Notes under the pieces: generated by a model
The model's database searches: none
What the model was told of the DNA's origin: nothing
The model's input: only the letters and a program-made list of their open reading frames with translations
Shown: piece after piece, positions 1 through 7,454 of the stretch
Numbering within the stretch: the stretch's first letter is position 1
Layout: every line of letters starts with the position of its first letter
Made by a program: the position numbers and the translations under genes
DNA from: Maricaulis sp963976135
GTDB lineage: Bacteria; Pseudomonadota; Alphaproteobacteria; Caulobacterales; Maricaulaceae
NCBI RefSeq assembly: GCF_963976135.1
Contig: NZ_CAXBKN010000064.1
Span: 1 to 17,549 of the forward strand
Direction of reading: 5' to 3'
DNA: 17,549 bases

Positions 1-425
1 CGGTCATAGCGCTCCGGCAGGGCCTTCATGTCGATATCGGGGTATTCGGCGCCATCGGCGTCGATGCGGGTGCCGATGGCGAGGAAGATGCAATCGCTGT
101 CGGAGCGATTGACGAGGTGATGACCGTCCTCGACGCCAGCGCGGAAGCCGGCGCAATCGCCGGGGCGCATCACGGTCTCGCCGCCATCCATCACCAGCAC
201 GGCCTCGCCGGAAAGTATCTGGACGAATTCGTCCTCATGCGTGTGCCAGTGGCGTTGGGACGACCAGGCGCCCGGTTCGAGCCGGACCTGGTTGACGCCG
301 AACTGGGTCAGGCCGGCCACATCGCCAAGACGGCGGGTATGGCGTCCGCGGCAGGGCTCATCCATCGGCGCGGGATAGCCGCATCTCGAGATTTCGGCGA
401 CCTTGCTGACGGCGAACGTGCTCAT
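1..425 (-). CDS. Cupin-domain protein, C-terminus cut by window edge
   Basis: The minus strand is open from an ATG at 425 to the window edge, giving 141 codons without a stop. The protein is a single-domain cupin. Motif 1 is visible around residues 52-73 (H59, H61, E66, G73) and motif 2 around residues 88-106 (PGD, then H102 and N106), so a mononuclear metal site of the usual His/His/Glu/His type is likely. The start is supported by AAGGA about 8 bases upstream. The gene diverges from dapE with only about 50 bases between the start codons. Cupins of this type can be small-molecule binding proteins, isomerases or dioxygenases; the sequence does not decide the substrate. The family call is firm, the function unknown. 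Confidence 0.8.
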   Translation of the reverse strand, partial: MSTFAVSKVAEISRCGYPAPMDEPCRGRHTRRLGDVAGLTQFGVNQVRLEPGAWSSQRHWHTHEDEFVQILSGEAVLVMDGGETVMRPGDCAGFRAGVEDGHHLVNRSDSDCIFLAIGTRIDADGAEYPDIDMKALPERYD

Positions 426-463
426 GGCTGCATCCTTGTTCTGGCGTGGCCGGGCGAACCGGC

Positions 464-476
464 TATGTTTCGATTA
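464..476 (+). promoter_or_regulatory. Possible -10 box placing transcription start on the dapE ATG
   Basis: TATGTT at 464-469 lies so that a start seven bases after the box would fall at 476, the A of the dapE ATG. No Shine-Dalgarno sequence precedes that ATG. No good -35 hexamer is seen at normal spacing (TTGTTC at 436-441 is 22 bases away). This suggests a leaderless mRNA but is weak evidence. Confidence 0.25.
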
Positions 477-1642
477 TGAACACTGAACCCGATCTTTCCA
501 ATCCACTGGCGCTGGCCCAGCGCCTGATCCGCTGCCCCTCGGTGACACCGGCCGATGCCGGGGCGCTGGATGTGGTGCAGCAGGCACTGGAAAGCCTTGG
601 CTTTGCCTGCCGGCGTTTGCCCTTTGGCGAGATCGACAATCTCTATGCCCGCCGCGGCACAGCTGCGCCCTGTTTCATGTTCGCCGGTCATACCGATGTC
701 GTGCCCTCGGGCAATGACGCCAAATGGACCCACCCCCCCTTTGCCGCCGAGGCGGTCGACGGCATGTTGTGGGGCCGCGGCGCTGCCGACATGAAGGGCG
801 CCATCGCGGCCATGATCGCCTCCGTCCAGCGCTTGTTGACCCAGCAGGGAGAACCGGACGGCTCGATCGCCTTCCTGATCACCGGCGATGAAGAGGGCAT
901 GGCGATCAATGGCACCAAGGCTGCGCTGGAACAGCTCGCGGCCGAGGGCGAGAGCTTCGATCATTGCCTCGTCGGCGAGCCGAGCAATCCGACCGTCATG
1001 GGCGAGACGATCAAATCGGGGCGGCGCGGCAGTCTCAATTGCCAGATTTCCATTACCGGCCGCCAGGGCCATGTCGCCTATCCGGAACGGGCGGAAAACC
1101 CGATCCCGCCCCTGCTCACCCTGCTCGGCCGCCTTACCGCGCGCGTGCTCGATGACGGCGCGGAGAATTTCCAGCGCTCGAATCTGGAGGTCACCAGTAT
1201 TGATGTCGGCAATCCGACCACCAATGTTATTCCCGGTCATGCCGGGGCGCGCTTCAATATCCGCTTCAATATTGCCCATACCGGTGATGAGCTGACACGC
1301 TGGATCGAGGCCGAGGCGGCGCTGGTGGCCCTGACCTTCGATGGTGAGGTCGCCTGCGATATCCATGTCACCGGCGAAGCTTTCCTGACCCCGGCCGGGG
1401 AGTTCACCAGCCTGTTGCAGGACGCCATCGAGGCGGAGACCGGACGCCGCGCTGCGCTCACCACGGGCGGCGGCACCAGTGATGCCCGCTTCATCCACAA
1501 ATACGGCCCCGTCGCCGAGTTTGGCCTGGTCGGCGCCAGCATGCACCAGATCGATGAATGCGTGCCGGTCGCCGATATCGAGACACTGACGCGCATCTAT
1601 ACCCGCATCCTGGCCGCCTATTTCGCGGACACGCCGGCATGA
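476..1642 (+). CDS. dapE: Succinyl-diaminopimelate desuccinylase
   Basis: This enzyme hydrolyses N-succinyl-LL-2,6-diaminopimelate to LL-DAP and succinate, in the cytoplasmic lysine and peptidoglycan precursor pathway. The 388-residue protein is an M20 di-zinc hydrolase of normal DapE length. Visible metal and catalytic residues are GHTD (H72), GRGAAD (D105), TGDEE (E139/E140), GEPS (E168) and a late MHQIDE (H357); the dimerisation domain lies roughly at residues 180-295. An in-frame GTG at 446 would add ten residues. I prefer the ATG at 476 because the protein then begins like other DapE proteins and a divergent gene starts at 425. The stop overlaps the next gene by ATGA, implying translational coupling. 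It is probably an essential housekeeping gene. Confidence 0.95.
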   Translation: MNTEPDLSNPLALAQRLIRCPSVTPADAGALDVVQQALESLGFACRRLPFGEIDNLYARRGTAAPCFMFAGHTDVVPSGNDAKWTHPPFAAEAVDGMLWGRGAADMKGAIAAMIASVQRLLTQQGEPDGSIAFLITGDEEGMAINGTKAALEQLAAEGESFDHCLVGEPSNPTVMGETIKSGRRGSLNCQISITGRQGHVAYPERAENPIPPLLTLLGRLTARVLDDGAENFQRSNLEVTSIDVGNPTTNVIPGHAGARFNIRFNIAHTGDELTRWIEAEAALVALTFDGEVACDIHVTGEAFLTPAGEFTSLLQDAIEAETGRRAALTTGGGTSDARFIHKYGPVAEFGLVGASMHQIDECVPVADIETLTRIYTRILAAYFADTPA

Positions 1643-2220
1643 TGCGTCTGATCGCCGAAGCCTGGCTGGCGCTGCAGGGCAGCTGGCGCATTCTCACTTT
1701 CAAGGAAGGCTGGGAAGGCAATTTCGACACCTCGATGGGTGGGCTTTGGCATTCCTTCGCGGCGGCAATCTTTGCACTGCCTCTCGTCGCCCTGATCCTG
1801 CTCAGCGCCTGGCATGGCTCGGCGGGCGAGCGCAGTTACGGACTCGAGGATTTCCTCGTCTATTCCCTGTCCTGGGTGGTGTTTCCGCTGGCCGCCTCGG
1901 TCGCAGCTCACATCGTCGGCGCACGCGGACGCTGGGCCGCCTGGGTGGTGCTGCACAATTGGAGCTCGATCCTGCTCTTTGCGGTGCAGGCGAGTTTCTG
2001 GACGCTATTCCTCGCCGGGCTGATCAATCTACAGGTTCTGGGTCTCCTGTCCGGCCTCTATGGCTATCTGCGGATCCTGGTGCACTGGCGCATCGCCTAT
2101 ATCGCACTGGGCACGCCGACCATCACCTCGGCGGCGGCCTGCGCGGTACCAATTCTGGCCGCGAAGATCATGGTGATCCTGATCAGTCTCGCCATGGCAC
2201 CAGCGGTCCCGGCGGCTTAG
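1639..2220 (+). CDS. Hypothetical five-helix membrane protein coupled to dapE
   Basis: The ATG at 1639 overlaps the dapE stop as ATGA; a second ATG follows directly at 1642, and either could be used. The 193-residue product has a soluble, aromatic-rich N-terminus (about residues 1-35), then hydrophobic segments near 36-57, 71-92, 104-130, 132-157 and 161-187. It has no signal peptide. I recognise no enzymatic motif and no named family. The coupling to dapE implies co-expression, but the sequence does not show whether the protein has anything to do with lysine or cell-wall synthesis. The gene ends nine bases before the convergent truA stop. Confidence 0.75.
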   Translation: MMRLIAEAWLALQGSWRILTFKEGWEGNFDTSMGGLWHSFAAAIFALPLVALILLSAWHGSAGERSYGLEDFLVYSLSWVVFPLAASVAAHIVGARGRWAAWVVLHNWSSILLFAVQASFWTLFLAGLINLQVLGLLSGLYGYLRILVHWRIAYIALGTPTITSAAACAVPILAAKIMVILISLAMAPAVPAA

Positions 2221-2229
2221 CCGGCGCCA

Positions 2230-2973
2230 TCAGTGCGGGTAATCCACTGCCACGAGATAGAGCCCGTCCGACGGTGCCACCGGGCCGCAACGCTTGCGGT
2301 CGGCTGCATCGAGCGCCGCCTTGAAGTCGCGCAGCGACCATTTGCCAACCCCGACCTCGACCAGCGATCCGACAAAGGAGCGCACCTGGCGGTGCAGGAA
2401 GGAGCGCGCCGAGCAGGTCAACTGCACCTCCTCGCCAATGCGCGAGACGCGGATCTCGTCGAGCGTCTTGACCGGGCTTTCCGACTGGCATTGCGCATCG
2501 CGGAAGGTGGAAAAATCATGGCTGCCGACCAGCATCTGCGCCGCGGCATGCATGGCATCGCTGTCGAGTTGTTGCGGCACGCGCCAGATCTGGCCCTTGT
2601 CGAGGGTCAGCGGCGCGCGGCGGTCGATCAGGCGGTAGAGATAATGCCGTTTGGTGGCCGAGAAGCGGGCATGAAATTCCTCCGTCACCTTTTCCGCCTG
2701 CAGCACGGCAATCGGGTCGGGGCGGAGATGGTGATTGAGCGCATCGCGCACGCGGTCGCAGCGCAGATCCTTGTCGAGATCGACATGCGCCACCTGTCCC
2801 AGCGCATGCACACCGCTATCGGTACGCCCGGCCCCCTGGACGATTGCCGGCGCGCCATTGAGCGCCTCGACGGCGCGCTGCAGCGAACCCTGCACGGAGG
2901 GGCCGTGGTCCTGCCATTGCCAGCCGTAGAACGGGGTGCCGTCATATTCGAGGGTGAGCTTGTAGCGCGGCAT
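2230..2973 (-). CDS. truA: tRNA pseudouridine(38-40) synthase
   Basis: TruA isomerises uridines 38, 39 and 40 in the anticodon stem-loop of many tRNAs to pseudouridine. The 247-residue protein has the normal family length. The start MPRYKLTLEYDG is typical, and the catalytic motif GRTDSGVHA carries the nucleophile D52. A later LHRQVRSFVG segment (about residues 190-200) is also typical of the family. The start codon overlaps the fmt stop as TGATG, so truA is translated by coupling to fmt. It is convergent with the dapE-linked membrane gene and nearly abuts it. Confidence 0.96.
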   Translation of the reverse strand: MPRYKLTLEYDGTPFYGWQWQDHGPSVQGSLQRAVEALNGAPAIVQGAGRTDSGVHALGQVAHVDLDKDLRCDRVRDALNHHLRPDPIAVLQAEKVTEEFHARFSATKRHYLYRLIDRRAPLTLDKGQIWRVPQQLDSDAMHAAAQMLVGSHDFSTFRDAQCQSESPVKTLDEIRVSRIGEEVQLTCSARSFLHRQVRSFVGSLVEVGVGKWSLRDFKAALDAADRKRCGPVAPSDGLYLVAVDYPH

Positions 2974-3905
2974 CAGCCCAGCACAGTTCCGGCCGGCACC
3001 GAGGTGCCGCGCAGGAAGTCCTCCGCCTTCATCGCGCCCTTGCCCTCACGTTGCAGCCGCAGGAGCCGCAGGGCGCCGGAGCCACAGGCGATCAACAGCT
3101 CATCATCCAGCGCCGTGCCGGGCACGCCTTCACCGGCTTCGCTGGTCGCAAGCAGGACCTTGACCCGCACAGGGCCCTTCTCGGTCGCGAGCTCGAACCA
3201 GGCACCGGGAAAGGGCGAAAGCCCGCGGATATGCGGCGACAGCTCGGCGGCGGAGCGCGACCAGTCGATGCGCGCCTCTTCCGGCGTGATCTTCCTGGCG
3301 TAGGTGACGCCCTCTTCCGATTGCGGCACGGCCTGCAGCGAGCCGCGCTCGAGCGCCGCCAGGGCGCGCGGCCACATCAGAGCGCCAACATCCATCAGTC
3401 TGTCATGCAGGCTGGCGGCCGTGTCGGTTTCGCTGATGGCGACGGTTTCGGAGAGCAGGATCGGACCGGTATCGAGCCCGGCTTCCATCTGCTGGATCTG
3501 GACGCCGGTCTCGCGATCGCCGGCCATGATCGCCCGCTGGATCGGCGCCGCCCCGCGCCAGCGCGGCAGCAGCGAGCCGTGCAGATTGAGGCAGCCCAGG
3601 CGCGGCGCATCGAGCGCGCGCTGTGGCAGGATTTGCCCGAAGGCGACGACAATGGCGGCATCGAGATCGAGCGCGTCGAACTCTTCGAGGACCGCCTCAT
3701 CCTTAAAGCTGCCAGGCGTTGAGACCGGAATCCCCAGCAGTTCGGCCAGCTGGTGCACCGGGGTCTTCTGCTCCGACTGCCCGCGCCCGCGCTTGCGCGG
3801 TGGCTGGGTGTAGACGCGCGCGATTTCGTGCCCCGCTGCGGCAATCTCGGCCAGCGAGCGGACGGCGAAATCGGGGGTTCCCATGAAGGCGAGGCGGAGC
3901 GTCAT
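2973..3905 (-). CDS. fmt: Methionyl-tRNA formyltransferase
   Basis: Fmt transfers the formyl group of 10-formyl-tetrahydrofolate to Met-tRNA(fMet) for translation initiation. The 310-residue protein starts with a Rossmann-like segment (LRLAFMGTPDFA), has the catalytic segment NLHGSLLPRWRGAAPI (N107, H109) and the later D145 in GLDTGPIL, and a C-terminal OB-like domain after about residue 205. A TTG at 3911 would add two residues; the ATG at 3905 gives the standard N-terminus and is preferred. Many alphaproteobacteria have def directly upstream. Here the upstream neighbour is a divergent lipoprotein gene, so def must lie elsewhere. The gene is coupled to truA by a one-base overlap. Confidence 0.96.
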   Translation of the reverse strand: MTLRLAFMGTPDFAVRSLAEIAAAGHEIARVYTQPPRKRGRGQSEQKTPVHQLAELLGIPVSTPGSFKDEAVLEEFDALDLDAAIVVAFGQILPQRALDAPRLGCLNLHGSLLPRWRGAAPIQRAIMAGDRETGVQIQQMEAGLDTGPILLSETVAISETDTAASLHDRLMDVGALMWPRALAALERGSLQAVPQSEEGVTYARKITPEEARIDWSRSAAELSPHIRGLSPFPGAWFELATEKGPVRVKVLLATSEAGEGVPGTALDDELLIACGSGALRLLRLQREGKGAMKAEDFLRGTSVPAGTVLG

Positions 3906-3991
3906 GCGCAAACTGGTCCCGTCAAAATCAATTGCATTCTTCCTGCTGTCTTAACTTTGTTATAGCTTGACCGCCAAGCAGGAGCGACACC
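3906..3991. promoter_or_regulatory. AT-rich divergent promoter region between fmt and the Kazal lipoprotein
   Basis: This 86-base gap is clearly more AT-rich than its surroundings and lies between divergent starts, so promoters for both directions are expected. A TATAGC-like box occurs at 3961-3966 for the rightward gene, but its -35 element is not obvious. AGGAG at 3980-3984 is a good ribosome binding site for the ATG at 3992. No convincing ribosome binding site precedes fmt. Confidence 0.4.
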
Positions 3992-4360
3992 ATGACCAAA
4001 TTATCCGGCATGCTCATCACCCTCGTTTCCGGACTCTTCGCGCTGAGCGCCTGCGCGACATCAGCGCCGACCGGCTCGCCGGGAGATCCACGACAATCCG
4101 CCGAAATTGGCGGCATGTGCGGGGGAATGATGGGTATTGGCTGCACCGATAGCGGCGCTTATTGCCGCTATGAACCGGCCGCCCAGTGCGGTGCGGCCGA
4201 TCAGAGCGGCATTTGCACCCCGCGCCCGCAAGCCTGCACGCGCGAATACCGCCCCGTCTGTGGCTGCGACGGCCAGACCTATGGCAATGCCTGCACAGCG
4301 GCCGCGGCCGGCGTCAGCGTCATACGGGATGGCGCATGTGCACCATCAGAGGATGACTGA
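3992..4360 (+). CDS. Kazal-type protease-inhibitor domain lipoprotein
   Basis: The 122-residue product has a lipoprotein signal peptide ending in LSAC (modified cysteine C21) and is therefore expected to be anchored to a membrane on its periplasmic or outer face. After C21 there are ten cysteines, at 43, 51, 58, 66, 75, 82, 90, 92, 101 and 116. The C-terminal part, with PVCGCDG and TYGNAC, is a Kazal signature. The preceding part (about residues 40-80) is a cysteine-rich companion region. Kazal domains inhibit serine proteases in animals; in bacteria, protection against host, prey or self proteases has been proposed but is not shown here. The ATG is supported by AGGAG seven bases upstream. 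Confidence 0.88.
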   Translation: MTKLSGMLITLVSGLFALSACATSAPTGSPGDPRQSAEIGGMCGGMMGIGCTDSGAYCRYEPAAQCGAADQSGICTPRPQACTREYRPVCGCDGQTYGNACTAAAAGVSVIRDGACAPSEDD

Positions 4361-4372
4361 CATTCGGGCCAG

Positions 4373-4401
4373 CGGGACATGCGCCGAAGGCACATGTCCC
4401 G
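4373..4401. terminator. Hairpin between convergent lipoprotein genes
   Basis: A 13-base arm (4373-4385) and its partner (4389-4401) pair with one C/A mismatch around a GAA loop. The hairpin sits in the 47-base gap between two convergent stops, so a bidirectional terminator is likely. Neither side has a strong T-run, so it may instead be an RNA-stabilising end structure. Confidence 0.6.
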
Positions 4402-4407
4402 GAACGC

Positions 4408-4989
4408 TTATTCGAAACCCCAGGGGGCTGGCGGGACATCAACCGCACGGGTCATGTCGAAGCTGACCTCGAAATGACGCTCCGGGCGGTCGAGGGCATA
4501 GGTCAAGGCTGTATCGGTCAGCGTGATCGTCCAGACATTAGTGACGGAAACCGCAAGGCCTTCACGCTCGAACAGGTCTTTCGAGAACTGGTCGGCCGGG
4601 AATTCGGCGCGGCCATTGGCCGGCGGCGTGATGGTGGAACCGCCATACATGGTCACCGCATCATCGCTGCCGTCTTCATGACGGTGGTCGTGCTGCAAGC
4701 GCAGGCCATCGCCCTGACGGCTGATGATCCAGGTGCGCGATCGATCCTCGCCGACATGCAGCGGGATACGGACTTCATCATCACTGCACTCGCGGAAATG
4801 AATGGTCAGCACTTCCGACGCCCAGTCCGCATCGCGGGGGTCGTCGCTCGTGACGGCGCCCTCGAAGGCCTGGCCGCAATATTGCGACAGCGCAGCGAGC
4901 ATGTCGTCGCCCGCTGGCGCTGATTGCGGTGCGGAACAGGCTGCGAGGCTTATCAGGCCGAGCGCGGCACTGGCATGGATCCGTTTCAT
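4408..4989 (-). CDS. Hypothetical lipoprotein
   Basis: The 193-residue protein starts MKRIHASA and has a hydrophobic signal segment ending in LAAC, with C18 as the expected lipidation site. The mature part contains two further cysteines (in SQYCGQAF and in FRECSD), which could form a disulfide. It also has a His/Asp-rich stretch HDHRHEDGSDD in mid-protein. I do not recognise the family and assign no function. The start is supported by AAGGGGA about ten bases upstream. The gene diverges from pirin and converges with the Kazal lipoprotein gene. Confidence 0.72.
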   Translation of the reverse strand: MKRIHASAALGLISLAACSAPQSAPAGDDMLAALSQYCGQAFEGAVTSDDPRDADWASEVLTIHFRECSDDEVRIPLHVGEDRSRTWIISRQGDGLRLQHDHRHEDGSDDAVTMYGGSTITPPANGRAEFPADQFSKDLFEREGLAVSVTNVWTITLTDTALTYALDRPERHFEVSFDMTRAVDVPPAPWGFE

Positions 4990-5155
4990 GATGGCAATCC
5001 CCTTGAAATCATTCGTCGACGATCCCGCACCTGTCCAACGTGGTCAAGCAAGAAGCGATCCTGTCCACTGAGGAAAGAATGCTTTTCGCGTCCGCGGCTG
5101 GTCTCTCCCCGGCAAGGGCCTATTTTGTGAGCAGGAAAGCCCGCAGGAGCGCTTC
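4990..5155. promoter_or_regulatory. Divergent intergenic region, lipoprotein / pirin
   Basis: The 166-base gap must hold promoters for both genes. It contains a perfect 10-base palindrome, TCGTCGACGA, at 5013-5022, and an 8-base direct repeat, CCTGTCCA, at 5030-5037 and 5060-5067 (30 bases apart). TATTTT at 5121-5126 could be a -10 for pirin, without a clear -35. AGGAG at 5145-5149 is the pirin ribosome binding site. Confidence 0.35.
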
Positions 5156-6004
5156 ATGAGCACGACCACCCAGACCAGAACCCGCCGCATCAGTCAGATC
5201 TCGCATGGCATGCCAACCTCCGACGGGGCAGGCGTCAAGCTGACGCGCATGCTTGGCCATCAGGGGCTGAATTATCTCGACCCGTTTTTGATGCTCGACC
5301 AGTTCCGCTCCGACAATCGCGATGATTATATTGCGGGCTTCCCCAGCCATCCGCATCGGGGTTTTGAGACGGTAACCATCATGCTCGACGGCCGCATGCG
5401 CCACGGCGACAATAAAGGCCACAAGGGCGTGATCGGTGCCGGCGGTATACAGTGGATGACCGCCGGACGCGGCATCGTCCATTCGGAAATGCCCGAACAG
5501 GAAGATGGCCGCATGTGGGGCTTCCAGCTCTGGGTCAATCTGCCGGCCAAACAGAAAATGACGCATCCGCGCTACCAGGAATTCAGCGCCGAGGAGATCC
5601 CGGTCGAGGATCGTCCGGGCGGTCCGGTCCGCGTGCTCGCGGGCAGCAGTGCCATTGGCACCACCGGGCCGGTCGAACAGATCGCGACGAAACCGCTTCT
5701 GCTCGACATCACGCTGGCGCCCGGCACCGAATTCACCGAGGCCGTCCCTGCCGGACATACCGTCTTCATCTCGGTCTATAGGGGTGAAGTGTCTGACGGC
5801 GGCGAGACCGTCAAGGATCCCGACCTTGCCGTCCTGTCCAGTGGCGATTCCGTGTCGCTGAAGGCCGGTCCCACCGGCGCGAGCTTCTTGCTGGTCGCCG
5901 GCCAGCCGCTGGGTGAGCCGGTCGCTCGCTATGGCCCATTCGTAATGAACACCCAGGCGGAGTTACAGCAGGCGGTGACAGATTTCCAGGCGGGGCGGTT
6001 CTAG
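5156..6004 (+). CDS. Pirin family protein
   Basis: The 282-residue protein is a two-domain cupin of the pirin family. The N-terminal metal-site residues are plain: H65 and H67 in SHPHRGFET, then H109 and E111 in GIVHSEMP, matching the His/His/His/Glu iron site of characterised pirins. The C-terminal cupin domain (about residues 150-282) lacks a comparable set, as is usual. Bacterial pirins have been reported as quercetinases or as binding partners of metabolic enzymes; nothing here decides between these. The ATG has AGGAG six bases upstream. It is probably a single-gene transcript, since structured DNA and a new promoter follow. Confidence 0.92.
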   Translation: MSTTTQTRTRRISQISHGMPTSDGAGVKLTRMLGHQGLNYLDPFLMLDQFRSDNRDDYIAGFPSHPHRGFETVTIMLDGRMRHGDNKGHKGVIGAGGIQWMTAGRGIVHSEMPEQEDGRMWGFQLWVNLPAKQKMTHPRYQEFSAEEIPVEDRPGGPVRVLAGSSAIGTTGPVEQIATKPLLLDITLAPGTEFTEAVPAGHTVFISVYRGEVSDGGETVKDPDLAVLSSGDSVSLKAGPTGASFLLVAGQPLGEPVARYGPFVMNTQAELQQAVTDFQAGRF

Positions 6005-6036
6005 CCGACCGCCGGAGCATCTTCTCAACACAGGCA

Positions 6037-6076
6037 GGGATCAGAGCGGGCCGATCCCGCAGGTCCAGTCCCGCTC
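6037..6076 (+). terminator. Structured region after pirin, possible terminator
   Basis: Several mutually exclusive stems can form: GGGATC (6037-6042) with GATCCC (6053-6058), GCGGG (6046-6050) with CCCGC (6056-6060), or GAGCGGG (6044-6050) with CCCGCTC (6070-6076). No T-run follows directly, so this is only a possible end of the pirin transcript. Confidence 0.3.
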
Positions 6077-6110
6077 CCCCGCGCGGAGGCCCCCCCTCTT
6101 CATATTTTCA

Positions 6111-6141
6111 GTTTACATTATAAACCAGTTTGCGATATATG
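6111..6141 (+). promoter_or_regulatory. Promoter with inverted repeat for the acyltransferase operon
   Basis: The stretch is markedly AT-rich. TTTACA (6112-6117) resembles a -35 box. GATATA (6134-6139) or TATATG (6136-6141), spaced by 16 or 18 bases, would be the -10. An inverted repeat, GTTTA-N5-TAAAC (6111-6125), covers the -35, and CAGTTT is directly repeated at 6109-6114 and 6126-6131. This layout fits an operator, possibly for the winged-helix regulator encoded at the end of the operon. Confidence 0.45.
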
Positions 6142-6169
6142 CGGACCTTCAAACGATCGGAGGCTGCCC

Positions 6170-7396
6170 GTGCCACACACTCAAAACGAACGCCTGCATG
6201 CCCTGGACGCAGTTCGCGCCCTGGCGCTGCTGCTGGGAATCGTCCTGCACGCATCTATGTCATTCCTGCCCGGACCGCAGATCTGGGCCAGCCAGGATGT
6301 GGCCGGTGGAGAGGGGTTTTCTTTTGCCTTCCTCATTCCGCATATCTTTCGGCTGACGCTCTTCTTCTTCATCGCCGGCTTCTTTGCCCGCATGGCAATC
6401 GGCAAACGCGGCGCGATCGGTTTTCTGGGCGACCGGAGCAAACGCATTGCCTTGCCACTCCTGGTGTTCTGGGCCCCGCTTTTCGCCATGATCACCGCTG
6501 TATTTATCTGGGGCTTCCTGAAGGCCAATGGCGGGGTTGTCCCCGAGGGCACGCCGCCACCACCGCCCCTGGAACTGGCCAGCCTGCCGCTCACTCATCT
6601 CTGGTTTCTCTATTTATTGTTGATCTTCTATGTCGCGGCCACAGCCCTTTACCTGATCACCAAACTGGGTGGAGCGGTGATGACGCCATCAAATCCGGTC
6701 GACCGCCTGGCAGGGTGGATCATGCGCACCCCGCTCGGCGTGCTTATCCTGGCGGCACCGGTCGCGACCTGGTTTTTGCTCAACCCGGCCTGGTATGCCT
6801 GGTTCGGCATCCCGACCCCGGATACGGGATTTCTGCCCGATACCGGTGCCTTGATCGCCTATGGCGTCGCCTTTGGCGCCGGCTGGCTGGTGCAAGGGCA
6901 GACCGACCTGCTCGAGGCCTGGCGGCGCTGGTGGCCGGCCAATCTCACTCTGGCTCTGGTCGCCACAACGATCTGCGTGCGCCAACTCGGACTGGTTCCC
7001 GATTTCACGCCCGCTATGGCCGGACCACAGAAAGCAATACTGGCGGCAGCCTATGGGATTGCGAGTTGGGCCTGGACGCTGGCCCTCACCGGTCTGGCAC
7101 TGCAATTCTGGTCAGGGCATAGCAAGGCCCGCCGCTATCTCGCGGATTCATCCTACTGGCTCTACATCATGCATCTGCCATTGGTCATGGCCCTGCAGGT
7201 CGCCGTCTCGGATCTGCCCTGGCCGGGAGCGGTGAAATTCGCACTCGTGCTGGCGACCACGATGGGTATCCTGCTGGGCAGCTACCAGCTCTTCGTCCGC
7301 AATAGCTGGCTTGGAGCCTGGCTCAATGGCCGCAGGCTTGGAGGCGGGCCGGCGATCGCCGCCCCGGCACTGAATACCCAGACAACACAGCCATGA
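6170..7396 (+). CDS. Acyltransferase-3 (OpgC/MdoC-like) membrane protein
   Basis: The 408-residue polytopic protein belongs to the acyltransferase-3 family, which moves acyl groups such as succinyl or acetyl onto extracytoplasmic sugars. The first helix carries the conserved pair R16 and H27 (VRALALLLGIVLHAS), the second helix reads LFFFIAGFFARM, and HLWFLYLLLIFY is the typical mid-protein segment. About ten hydrophobic segments are visible, with a proline run (PPPPP) in an outer loop near residue 130. The start is GTG, supported by CGGAGG six bases upstream. It is the first gene of an operon with a membrane protein and a regulator. A glucan or another envelope glycan is the likely acceptor, but this is inference. 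Confidence 0.85.
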   Translation: MPHTQNERLHALDAVRALALLLGIVLHASMSFLPGPQIWASQDVAGGEGFSFAFLIPHIFRLTLFFFIAGFFARMAIGKRGAIGFLGDRSKRIALPLLVFWAPLFAMITAVFIWGFLKANGGVVPEGTPPPPPLELASLPLTHLWFLYLLLIFYVAATALYLITKLGGAVMTPSNPVDRLAGWIMRTPLGVLILAAPVATWFLLNPAWYAWFGIPTPDTGFLPDTGALIAYGVAFGAGWLVQGQTDLLEAWRRWWPANLTLALVATTICVRQLGLVPDFTPAMAGPQKAILAAAYGIASWAWTLALTGLALQFWSGHSKARRYLADSSYWLYIMHLPLVMALQVAVSDLPWPGAVKFALVLATTMGILLGSYQLFVRNSWLGAWLNGRRLGGGPAIAAPALNTQTTQP

Positions 7397-7407
7397 CTTC
7401 CGGTACG

Positions 7408-7431
7408 GGCTGGGGCAAGATCGCCCCGGCT
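7408..7431 (+). terminator. Intercistronic hairpin after the acyltransferase gene
   Basis: GCTGGGGC (7409-7416) pairs with GCCCCGGC (7423-7430) around AAGATC, with one G-T pair, and a further G-T closes the base. There is no T-run. It may attenuate, or protect, the mRNA between the first and second genes of the operon. Confidence 0.4.
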
Positions 7432-7454
7432 CGCACCCAGCCTCAGAGGTATAT

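Noticed and set aside
422..1546. Minus-strand open frame opposite dapE, and similar long frames opposite truA, fmt, pirin and cysD
   Set aside because: The opposite-strand genes have complete catalytic motifs; these frames are low-complexity and lack plausible starts.
2209..2224. Terminator hairpin CCGGC/GCCGG between the dapE-linked membrane gene and truA
   Set aside because: The stem is only five bases, has no T-run and overlaps the coding end; not convincing.
3906..3911. TTG start for fmt at 3911
   Set aside because: The ATG two codons later gives the standard Fmt N-terminus.
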